A stretch of DNA of 64,000 nucleotides from Senegalimassilia sp003474385. GTDB taxonomy: Bacteria > Actinomycetota > Coriobacteriia > Coriobacteriales > Eggerthellaceae. The notes under the pieces are model-generated. The model was not told where the DNA came from. It saw only the letters and a program-made list of their open reading frames with translations, and searched no databases. The translations under genes were made by a program, and so were the position numbers. Of this stretch, positions 50,088 through 59,900 are shown in pieces. Position 1 is the first letter of the stretch; each line of letters opens with the position of its first letter. The stretch spans positions 6,904-70,903 of the forward strand of contig NZ_QUCY01000015.1 of the NCBI RefSeq assembly GCF_003474385.1, read 5' to 3'.

Positions 50088-51596
50088 TTATCCCAGCAGG
50101 TTGGGCAGTAGGTAGAGCAGGGCCACCAGCGCGCAGCCGATGGCGGCCGCGGCGATCCAGATGTGGAACTCGCGGTCCATCTTGGCGCGCTCGGCGGGCG
50201 TGGGCTCGCTGGTGTCCTGCACGGCGTTCACGTCGATGGCGCGCGTGCCGTACACCTTCGCGCACGCCGCGTAGATGACCAGGCCGACCACGCAGTAGAT
50301 CACGCCGGTGACCAGGGCATCCGTGTCAAGCTGCGTCATCATGACCAGGTAGATGGCGATGCTGATCACCGCGCCGGGCACCATGCCATGCACCTTGAAC
50401 GGGCGCTTCAGGTCGGGCAGCTTGCGGCGCAGACCCAGGCACGCCACCATGCCGATGACGTAGTAGAACAGGTCGGCGAACAGGGAAAGCGATGCGATGT
50501 AATCCAGCGTCGACGTGGCCACCAGCGCCACCGTGAGCACGCCGAGCGTGATGACGGCCACGTAGGGCGTGCGGTATTTCGGGTGCAGCTTGGCGAACAC
50601 GGCGGGCAGGCTGCCGCCGCGTGCCATGGTGAACAGGTAGCGCGGCGGCACCGCGATGGACGCGTTCAGGGTGGAGAAATCGCCGCCGAACGCCACGCCC
50701 AGCGCCAGCAGCGCAAGCGGCAGGCCCAGGATGCCGGCGCTCATCATGGCCTCGGCGTAGGGTGCGGACGACTCGGCCACGGCGGCTAGCCCGTCGGCGG
50801 GCACGATGCCCACGAGGAACCACTGAAACAGGGCGTTCACCACGAAGATGATGAACGGCGAGAGCATCATGGCGCGGGGGATGTTGATCTGCGGGTGGCG
50901 GATCTCCTCGCCCATGGCGCAGCACGTCTCGAAACCGGCGAAGCACCACCAGATCATGGCCACGGCGGCGATGAACCCGCCGCCGCCCAGGTCACCCATG
51001 AAGTCGGGCGCGGTCACGAAGTTCGGCAGCTGCACGTTGGGGATCATGGTGAGGAACCAGATGGCGGCAACGCCCCAGAAGAAGAACATGAAGCCGTTCT
51101 GCAGCTTGCCCGTCAGCTCCACGCCGCGGACGTTGGCGATGATGAACGCGACCAGCGCGATGATGGCGATGACCACGTCATCGACGGGAAGCTCGATGCC
51201 GAACGCCAGGAAGATGGTCTTGAAGTAGTAGCTGAACGCCAGCGCCTCGCCGCCGGTGACGGCGATGAGCGACATGATGAAGTTCCATCCGGCAAGAAAG
51301 CCCGCGGGGCGGCCCAGGCCCAGCGACGCGTACTGGTACGTGCCGCCGGCGAAAGGCAGCGCTGCGCCCATCTCGCCGTACATGAGCGCCGGGTAGATGC
51401 TGATGAGCGCCGCAAGCGCGGTTGCCAGGACCACGAACGGGCCCATCTCGCCGACGACGTTGCCGCCGGTTGTGAACAGGCCGACGCCGATGACGGTGCC
51501 GGCGGTGATGGTGATGGCCTCGCGCAGGCCGAGCGTGCGTTTGAGGCCGACGGCAGGCTCCTTCTGCGCGCCGCCTTCGTTCGGTTGGTTGCCCAT
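50088..51596 (-). CDS. APC-superfamily amino acid permease
   Basis: This 502-residue membrane transporter has about 12-13 helices. The family start is LREAITITAGTVIGVGLFTTGG, followed by PALMYGEMGAALPFAGGTYQYAS and the FAGFETCCAMGEEIRHP block, the amphipathic signature of the APC family. The transported amino acid cannot be read from the sequence. The ATG at 51596 was chosen for its AAGGAAGG box. Upstream in-frame sequence is non-homologous and contains a large hairpin. It is its own transcription unit, converging on ATPase cassette 2. Confidence 0.88.
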   Translation of the reverse strand: MGNQPNEGGAQKEPAVGLKRTLGLREAITITAGTVIGVGLFTTGGNVVGEMGPFVVLATALAALISIYPALMYGEMGAALPFAGGTYQYASLGLGRPAGFLAGWNFIMSLIAVTGGEALAFSYYFKTIFLAFGIELPVDDVVIAIIALVAFIIANVRGVELTGKLQNGFMFFFWGVAAIWFLTMIPNVQLPNFVTAPDFMGDLGGGGFIAAVAMIWWCFAGFETCCAMGEEIRHPQINIPRAMMLSPFIIFVVNALFQWFLVGIVPADGLAAVAESSAPYAEAMMSAGILGLPLALLALGVAFGGDFSTLNASIAVPPRYLFTMARGGSLPAVFAKLHPKYRTPYVAVITLGVLTVALVATSTLDYIASLSLFADLFYYVIGMVACLGLRRKLPDLKRPFKVHGMVPGAVISIAIYLVMMTQLDTDALVTGVIYCVVGLVIYAACAKVYGTRAIDVNAVQDTSEPTPAERAKMDREFHIWIAAAAIGCALVALLYLLPNLLG

Positions 51597-51637
51597 GGGC
51601 CTTCCTTTCGGCATGCCGACCGTGCTGGCGGGCCGGC

Positions 51638-51679
51638 GCGCTGTCGCATGCCCGATGCCTATCGGGCATGCGACAGCGC
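51638..51679 (-). promoter_or_regulatory. Perfect 19-bp hairpin in the leader of the permease gene
   Basis: GCGCTGTCGCATGCCCGAT and its exact complement are separated by only four bases. The hairpin lies between the candidate promoter and the start codon, 42 bases before the ATG at 51596. No T-run follows. It may control the permease mRNA or be a binding site in DNA. Confidence 0.8.
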
Positions 51680-51699
51680 CATGCGGATACGATGAAATC

Positions 51700-51727
51700 A
51701 CTTTAGCACTCTACCGCAGTAAAGCAA
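51700..51727 (-). promoter_or_regulatory. Candidate promoter of the APC permease
   Basis: On the minus strand TTGCTT, 16 bases and TAAAGT precede the leader hairpin, which would put the transcription start near 51693. Confidence 0.5.
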
Positions 51728-51914
51728 TAGGGATTTTGGGATGGCAGGTGGGGCGCGGTGCGTTGGCGCGAGGGCGCGGGACGTCCGCCGGGTCGACGGC
51801 GCGGGGCGCAGGTGGGGCGGCGGCGCGGGGTGCGGGTGCCGGGCGAATCAAAGCCGATTTTGCGCGATATGCTATTCCGAAACGCAAATAATCAATAACA
51901 AGAATATACATGCA

Positions 51915-51942
51915 TTGAAATATAGCCATCCTGCTATAGAAT
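51915..51942 (+). promoter_or_regulatory. Candidate promoter of the surface-protein locus
   Basis: TTGAAA, 16 bases and TAGAAT lie in an AT-rich patch about 70 bases before the first surface-protein gene. The remaining bases between 51728 and 51914 hold no gene. Confidence 0.55.
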
Positions 51943-52012
51943 ACGAAGGACGTAGATTATAGCTACATGTGAATAAACGTGAGCGAGAAGAATTAAGGGG
52001 ACGCTTCGCACG

Positions 52013-53923
52013 ATGGCTTGGCTAAAGGATAAGGGGCTTGGGTGCTTGGCGGCGGTGCTGCTGAGCCTTTCGATGGTTGCGGGGCTGATGCCCGCACCCG
52101 ATGCATTCGGCGCCGATGCTGGTTCGGGCTCCGCCGGCGGGTCGCCCGCCGCAACCCCGGCAACGCCCTCCCAGTCCGCACAGCAGCCCTACATCTCCGA
52201 CGTCTCCATCTGGTCGCACGAATCGGGCGCCACGGTCGGCGTCGCCTCCAGCCCCAGCTCGGCGATCGCCGCGCGCATCTCCGCGAAGGGCGGCACGCTG
52301 TGGTTCGACAACGTGGCCTGGTGGAACGACGGCACGAGCGTGGCGAACCAAAGCTACGTCAGCTGGTCGGTGTCCGACCCCTCCATCGCCACCATCTCCC
52401 CCGGCGGTATCCTGACCGCGGTAGGCGACGGCATCGTGGCGGTAACGGCCACCGCCACGGCGAACACACAGGGCGGCGCGCCCCTTGCCTGCACGATCTA
52501 CATCGAGGTGACCGGGCAAACCGATGCGCGCTACGTGTCCGGTATCCGCATCGCGGGCCCCGATGGGGAGGCGCTGTCGGGCCCGTACGTTCTTGAGCAG
52601 GACCTGTCCACGGCCACGGCTCAGTTCTACGCTTTGGTCGACGTGGTGGACCCGGCAACGGGGGCCACGCAAACGTACTCGACGAAAAACGGCTCCATCG
52701 CCTCGCAAACCGGCGATATCGCCGACGTCACATGGTATGCGGGCGACACCATCGCCGCCATCGATCAGACCACGGGCCTGTTCCGTCCGTCGCGCTACGG
52801 CATTGCGTCGATTTACTGCGCCAGCGCTGCGGGCCATGGCGGCGCCACGGTGACGGGCAGCGCGACGGTCAACACGAAGGACCCCACCGGCGGGGAGGTG
52901 CGGGACGATTACCACCCGCAAAGCTCCATCAAGGTCAAGGCATACTACGAGGAAGACCCGCCTGCCGACCTGCATGACGATTCCGATAAGCATTTCGTCA
53001 TCAACAAGGAATACTCGCTCGAGCAGCTTGAGAGCATGGGCACGGTGACCGCCACCTATACCGCGCTCAGCGATAGCGCCTACTACACCATGACCGGCCG
53101 CGGCGTGGCCTTGTCGACGCTGCTCGAGGACGCGGGCGTGAACATCGCGGGCATGTCCCAGCTCAACTTCGGGACGGCGGACAACATCGATCGCCCCGTC
53201 AGCTCGGCGTTCATCTTCGACACGAACCGCTACTACTTCCCCAACATCGACATCGGCAGCTATGCGGGCGCCGTGCAGGTGTACCCGATCATCGCCTTCG
53301 AGAGCAATGAGATCAAAAACGCCGGCACCGACCCGAACTTCGACATGACCGAGGCGACGCGCTTCCGCCTGCTGTTCGGCTCCACGCCCGACGGCGGCAC
53401 GTCGCAGTTCCAGATCAAGTGGATCAACACATTGTACGTGGTGCTGGCAGGCGGTCCTCCGGTGCAGCCCGGGAATGGCGAAAACCCTGGCGGCTCGAAC
53501 AACGAAGGCGATCAGCCGGGCGGCGGCGGTATCTCCAACGGCACGACCACCGGCGACGGCAGCGGCTCGGGCGACGAGGGCAACGGCACCGGCTCGGGCA
53601 TGGCCAAGGGAGACCAGGGTGGATCGGACGTGCAGGGCAGCTCCGATGCTGCCGACAACGCCGCCGAGGGCGCGCAATCGGGTTCGGCCGGGCAATCCGA
53701 CACGGGCGCGCAGGCCTCTGCGGACGATTCCGAATCGGGCGCTCCGGCGTTCTCGGTGTATCAGATCCCCAACCCGAATGCTTCGGAGGTGGAGCACACG
53801 GTGGAGCATGACAACCCCTTCAAGAAATACGCCGGCCCCTTGGGTGCGGCGGCCGTCGTGGCCGGCGCCGGGCAGACGGCTCTTTGGTATCGACGACAGG
53901 CAAGGCCGACGTCGCTGATATAG
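52013..53923 (+). CDS. Secreted cell-surface protein with Ig-like domain and C-terminal membrane anchor
   Basis: This 636-residue exported protein has a signal peptide (about 1-35, cut near AFGADA). A bacterial Ig-like (BIG2) part follows, seen in SWSVSDPSIATISPGGILTA and GIVAVTATAT. Residues ~300-480 form a globular domain (YSLEQLESM, GRGVALSTLLEDAGV, RYYFPNIDIGS) that is related to two domains in the next protein. A Gly/Ser/Asp-rich stretch (about 480-590) spans the wall, and the C-terminus is a membrane helix followed by RRQARP. The Shine-Dalgarno AAGGGG is rather far (12 bases) from the ATG. It is the first gene of the surface locus, 44 bases before the 2227-residue protein. Confidence 0.8.
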   Translation: MAWLKDKGLGCLAAVLLSLSMVAGLMPAPDAFGADAGSGSAGGSPAATPATPSQSAQQPYISDVSIWSHESGATVGVASSPSSAIAARISAKGGTLWFDNVAWWNDGTSVANQSYVSWSVSDPSIATISPGGILTAVGDGIVAVTATATANTQGGAPLACTIYIEVTGQTDARYVSGIRIAGPDGEALSGPYVLEQDLSTATAQFYALVDVVDPATGATQTYSTKNGSIASQTGDIADVTWYAGDTIAAIDQTTGLFRPSRYGIASIYCASAAGHGGATVTGSATVNTKDPTGGEVRDDYHPQSSIKVKAYYEEDPPADLHDDSDKHFVINKEYSLEQLESMGTVTATYTALSDSAYYTMTGRGVALSTLLEDAGVNIAGMSQLNFGTADNIDRPVSSAFIFDTNRYYFPNIDIGSYAGAVQVYPIIAFESNEIKNAGTDPNFDMTEATRFRLLFGSTPDGGTSQFQIKWINTLYVVLAGGPPVQPGNGENPGGSNNEGDQPGGGGISNGTTTGDGSGSGDEGNGTGSGMAKGDQGGSDVQGSSDAADNAAEGAQSGSAGQSDTGAQASADDSESGAPAFSVYQIPNPNASEVEHTVEHDNPFKKYAGPLGAAAVVAGAGQTALWYRRQARPTSLI

Positions 53924-53967
53924 CAACACGATTTTGAATCGGAAAGGGAAGGAAAGGAGTGCAGCAT

Positions 53968-56900
53968 ATGCACGAAACGCAGCAGCATGCACAACCGCCG
54001 TCGCGCGGGTCGACGGCTGCGCATGCGAGGAAAGGGAGGAGGTTCTCGCGTAAGGCGATAGTGGCCGTGCTGGCTGCGGCCGTTGCCCTCGTCGCCGTTC
54101 CGGCGATCGCCATCGCGAACTCCTTCACCGTTGACTACTCGTGGTACAAAAACGCCACGGGGTCGACGTACGTCATCAAGACGCCCGGTCAGTGGAACGC
54201 GTTCGCCAACCTGGTGAACGGGTCCGCCGACGAGGGCGAGGCGGGCACGGCCGTCGACTCGTTCAAGGGCAAGACCGTCGAACTGAGCGGTGACCTGAAC
54301 TTCTTCGGCCAGGACGCGCTGCCCGTGGGCGGCCAGGGCGGTCGCACATTCGACGGCGCGTTCGACGGCAAGGACCATGAGATCGTCAACGTGAAGATCG
54401 ATGCGCAGGGCGCAACCGCCAACGTCGGCCTCATCGGCGCGGCGGGCGAGGGCTCGAGCATCTCGAACGTGAAGATCAATAAAACGGTCAGCCTGACCAT
54501 CGCCGCCACCGATAATACGAAGGCCATCGAGAACGTCGGCGTGCTGGTGGGATCTTCGAAGGGATCCATCTCCAACGCGTCCAGCGCGGGCACGTTGACG
54601 GTTTCGCACACGATGGACCAAACGCGCGACATCGTCTTCCCCATCAAGAACGTGGGCGGCGTGGCCGGCATCTGCACGGGCGACGTGACCGGCGTTTCGA
54701 ACGCGGGCGCGGTTTCCGTGTCCGAGCCGGGCGTGCCGTACAAGGCCGATTCCGCCGACTCCACATGGGAGGACCAGTCCATCCTGGCTATCAACATCGG
54801 CGGCATCGTGGGCAGCGCGGGCGACGTGGATTCCACCGTCGATAAGGCTGCGGGCACGGCGCACGGCACGATCTCGAACTGCAGCAACACGGGTTCGGTG
54901 AAGGTCGACACACCCAAGACCAACGGCCTCGACCGCTTCGGCAACACGGTGTACTCGCAGTCCTCCAACGTGGGCGGCATCGCGGGCTACAGCCGCGGAT
55001 TCATCGATACCTGCACGAATTCCGGTTACCTGGACGCGCCGCATGCTTCGGGCATGGGCGGCATCGTGGGCGGCCTGCGCGCGAAGACCACCACCACGTC
55101 GTACTCGGGCAACTTCACGCAGGAAGGCTCCGACGACGGCATGGCCGCGGGCGCGGACGCGCTTGCCGTGACGAACTGCACGAACTCGGGCAGCGTGTAC
55201 GGCTATTCGTTCCCGGCCGGCATCGTGGGCCGTGCGGGCACGTACACCCGGATCTCGGGCTGCATCAACGATTCCGCGGCCACCATCTTGGGCAGTCGCG
55301 CCACCAAGCCGTTCCCGGCGGGTATCGTGAGCGGCAGCTACGGCACGGTCTCGTATTGCGGCAACCTGGGCACCATCGTGGCCGGCACCTGGACCGGCGA
55401 GGGCGGCGCCATCACGCAGTCCGGCGGCTATTTCGCCTCCGGCATCGCGGGCAACCTGTCTTGCTTCACGAAGGACGTGGACGGCGAGCAGCAGAACGCC
55501 TCGGGCACGCCCGAGGTGTACGGCTGCTACAACGCCGGCGCGGTGAAGGCCATCGACAACATGCGCCAGCGCGCGCTGGTGGGTGACAACGGCGGCTACG
55601 TGCACGATAACGTGGCGGTTGCGGGCTTGGTGCACAACGACCGCCTGGTGTATGGCATGTACGCCGATGACACCGAGATGTCCGGCGGCACCGTGTACAA
55701 CAACGTGCTGTTCTCCGCGGACGACTTCAAGGCGAACAACGCCTACGACCCCGCCAAGCAGGATAGCGTCTCGCGCTACAACCCCAACACCACCAACGCC
55801 ATCGCCGTGCTGAACGTCAATGCTGACAAGGACGGCTGGGGCACGTACTGGACCAAGTCCAACGGAATCGTCAACGGCGGCAACCCGGCGTTGAACTCCC
55901 AGGTGAACTGGCCTGCGACCGACCTTTCGGCCGCGACGGTGGAGTTCGCCGCGAACGCCCAGTACACCGGCTTGGCCGCAACGCCGAAGGCGACAGTCAT
56001 GCTCAACGGCAAACAGCTGCAGCAGGATACCGACTTCCGCGTCGTTCCTCAGAAGGACGCCATCGAGGTGACGGCTGCCGACAGCAAGCCTTACACCGCC
56101 ACGGTGGTGGGCATCGGCGCGTACTCCGGCGAGGCCGGCTCGTTCGCGTACGGCATCGACAAGGGCGACCTGGCGAACTGCACGGTCACCTTCGACACGA
56201 AGGTGTTCAACTGGACGGCGCAGGAGCCGGTGGCATCCGGCGTGCATGTGAAGAACGTCGCTGGCAAGGAGATCGGCTCCAGCGAGTACACGTTCGCCTT
56301 CGATCAAAGCGACAAGAACCTGTCGAACGTCGACGCGTCCGGCAACGCCACGACCGAGGACACGGGCAAGAAGGGCGCCGTCAACGCGAAGAAGTACGCC
56401 ATGGTGGTGACCGCTGCGGCCGATTCCGTGCACTTCACCGGCAAGGCCGACGGCACGTTCGCCATCAAGACGGCCAAGATCGCGTGGGACAAGGATGCCG
56501 AGAAGCTCAAGCAGAACGCGTATCCGACGTCGGTGTCCTATGACGGCAGCATCATCAGCTTCCCCAAGGAAAGCGATACCCCGGATAACATTGCGTGGGA
56601 TTCCATGACGCTGCGCGCTGATCTTTCCCCCGAGCATCAAAGCGACGGCCTGCTGACGGTGTCGTACACGGGCAAGAACATCAAGCCTGCGGTCAACAGC
56701 GTGGTGTACAAGGGCAAGTCCCTGACGCCCGGCGTCGACTACAGGGTGGTCTACGGCGCTTCGCTGAACGAGGGCCAGGTCGTGGAGGCCGGCAAGGAGA
56801 ACCTGGGCAAGGCCGGCGGCGAGGACTTCGGCTACGTGACCGCCCGCTACATCTCCGGCGGCAACTTCAGCAACTACGACAACATGAAGTTCAAGATCGT

Positions 56901-59900
56901 CGACCAGGGCGCCAAGCTCGACATCGCCGATGCGCAGGTCAAGGGCACGGACGACATCGTGTTTGAGCAGGGCGGCGTGTATACGCCCGTGACCGTGTGG
57001 TACGGCGGCTCGCAGCTGACGGAAGGCACCGACTACACCATCTCCTACACGGGCAACGACAAGCTGGGCACGGCCTCGTTCAAGATCATGGGCACGGGCG
57101 CGTATGCCGGCGAGAAGTCCGGCACGTTCAACCTGGTCGAGGGCACGCCGTATGAGCTGCAGTATACGTTCAACGCCGACGGCACCGCCACGGTGACCGG
57201 CGTCGAGTACAACGGCGCGCTGGATGCGTTCGACCTGACCATTCCCGAGACGGTCGAGCACGACGGCAAGGCCTATACGGTAACGGCCATCGGCGACAAG
57301 GCGTTCGGCGGCCTGGCAAGCGATTTCTCCGGTTCGAAGGCCAACGAGTCCAAGGGCAAGATCGCCAGCGTGAGCGTCCCCGCAACGGTGAAGTCGCTGG
57401 GCGCGTACGCGTTCGGCGCCTCCACCACCGGCGATGCCTCCATGGCGCAGCTGAAGTCCGTCACGTTCGCCGAGGGCTCGCAGCTTGAGGAGATCGGCAA
57501 CTTCGCCTTCGCCAAGACGGGCATCTCCGAGATCGTCATCCCCGCGGGGGTCAAGGCGATCGGGCAGAACGCCTTCTCCGGCGACAACGGCGTGCTGAAG
57601 AGCGTGACGTTCCTGAGCGAATCCGGCAGCATGCCTACGTTCGCCACGAGCGTGCTTACCAAGAGCTCGTTCTATGGCGTGTACGGTGTAACGGCGAAGG
57701 CCTATGACGGCACCGCCGCCGCGACGTTCGCCCAGAACATGGTGAAGACCAACAACTGGAAGTTCGAATCGATGGGCAAGGTCCCCGAGAAGGCCTCGTT
57801 CACGGTAAGCTTCGACGCGCTCGGCGGCATGCCGGTGCCCGAGGCGCAAACCGTGGACAAGGGCGCTGCTGCTGCGAAACCCGCAATCGATCCGGCCAAG
57901 GCCGACAGCACATTCGTCGGCTGGTTCGAAAGCTCCGACGGCGGCAAGACGCTTGCCGACTCCGCGTACGATTTCGCCACCCCGGTGACCGCAGACAAGG
58001 TGTTGTACGCGAAGTGGGAAGAGGCTGCCGAGGGCGCCCTTGTCGTCAAGGTGCAGGATGCCGACGGCACGGTGATCGAGACGAAGAGCGTGTCCGCGTC
58101 CGACCTTCAGGCCATGGCCGCCACCGACGGCGAGCCGGCGATCGGCCAGTACGCCAAGGGCGGCAAGTGGAACGTCTACCGCTCCACGAATTACGTGACG
58201 TATAACGACCTGTTCGCCAACCTGGGCCTTTCCGTAGGCGCATATGACGTCGTGAAGGCGTGCGCCGCCGACGGTAGCGGCAAGTGGTCGGGCACCTTGG
58301 GCACCATGAACAGCGGCGCCTGGTATCCCAATGCCGAATCCCAGGGCTCCACGGTGAACCTGGGCGCCGCCGCGCAGACGCTGCCGGCGGGCCTGGCGCT
58401 GAGCTACACCACCGGAGTGGGCGCCACCCCGGCGGCCGCGCTGGCGGCGGCGGAGTCCTCCGACGCCAAGCTGGACACGTCGAAGGCACCGCTGCAGCTT
58501 ATGGGCGTGTGTGACAACACCGCGGGCGGCAACCGCTTCTGGAGCAACGTGGCCACCGTCGAGGTGACGCGCAACGCCGCTACCGCGCTGACGGTCGAGA
58601 CGCAGGACGCCGAGGGCAACGTCATCGCATCGAAGGACGCAAGCTACGCCGACCTGCTGAATTGGAAGGCGGACGGTGAGGCGCGCGGCCAGTACTACAA
58701 GGGCGGAAAGTGGAACGTCTACCGTTCCACGGACTATGTCACGTTCAGCGATCTGATCGCCAACCTGGGCCTTGACATCTCGGGCAGCGACAAGCTCTTC
58801 TTCGACAAGACCAGCCCGAAGGCTTGGAACGGAACGCTCGACGATGCCAACGCCGGCAAGTGGTATCCCAACGCCGAAAGCGACGCCGTGCTCGGCGAAT
58901 CCGACGGCACGTTGCCCGCGGGCGTCATGCTGACTTATGCGAAGGGCAGCGGCACCACGGTCTCCGAGGCGCTCGAGGGCGCCCAGGAGATGGGCTCCGG
59001 CTCCGGCATCGTCAGCATCATGGGCGCCTGGGACGGCGCCGCGGGCGGCAACCGCTTCTGGTCGGGCCTCACGAAGCTGGTGTTCCAGCAGCAGATCTCC
59101 ATCGCGGAGGTCAAGGGCGGCGAAGGCTCGTTCGGCTACAAGCAGGGCGACATCACGGCGACCGTCGATGCGAAGCTCATGAGCGATCTTGCCGACGCGT
59201 CCTACCAGTGGTACAGCGTCGATGCCGCGGCGCGCGCCCGCGTTGCCGGCACGCCCATCGAGGGCGCGACATCGGCGACCTACGAGTTGCCTGCCGGCAA
59301 GCCCGCAGGCACCTACACGGTGTACTGCGTGGTTTCCGCGAAGGATGCGAAGGGCGAAGCCGTTTCCGCCACCACCGATCCGGTGGATTTGGTGGTGGCG
59401 AAGGCCCTCAACTTCATCGCGTGGGATGGCGAGGGCTTCGACGCCTCCTCCAACTCCGTGACGGTGACGGCCCAGGCCAAGCCGGCAACGGCGCTGGACG
59501 GCGAAACCTCCGCAGCGGTGCAGTACGCGATCTCGTCCTCTGCGGGCGCCGACGTCTCGGCCCTTGCATGGCAGGATTCCGCAAGCTTCGCCGGCCTGGA
59601 TTCCGATACAGCCTACTACGTGTACGCGAAGGTATCCGACATGCCCAACTACGAGGACGCCGTTTCCGAGCCGCTGAATGTGCGCACGAAGATCGCGGGC
59701 GTGCTTGCCAACCCGGTGCTCGACCCGGTGGCCTACGACCCGACGGTCACGCTTGCGGGCATCACGCTGCCCGAAGGCTGGGAATGGGCTGACGCCTTCA
59801 CGGTCCCGACGGTGAAGTGCGGCGCCTACGCTGCCGTGTTCACCCCCGCCGACGAGCAGCTCGACTCCACCGACTACTCCGTGGTCGATGGTTGGGATCC

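Noticed and set aside
50088..51701. Longer N-terminus for the APC permease starting at 51701
   Set aside because: The extra codons run through the perfect hairpin and have no homology; ATG 51596 has a strong ribosome-binding site.
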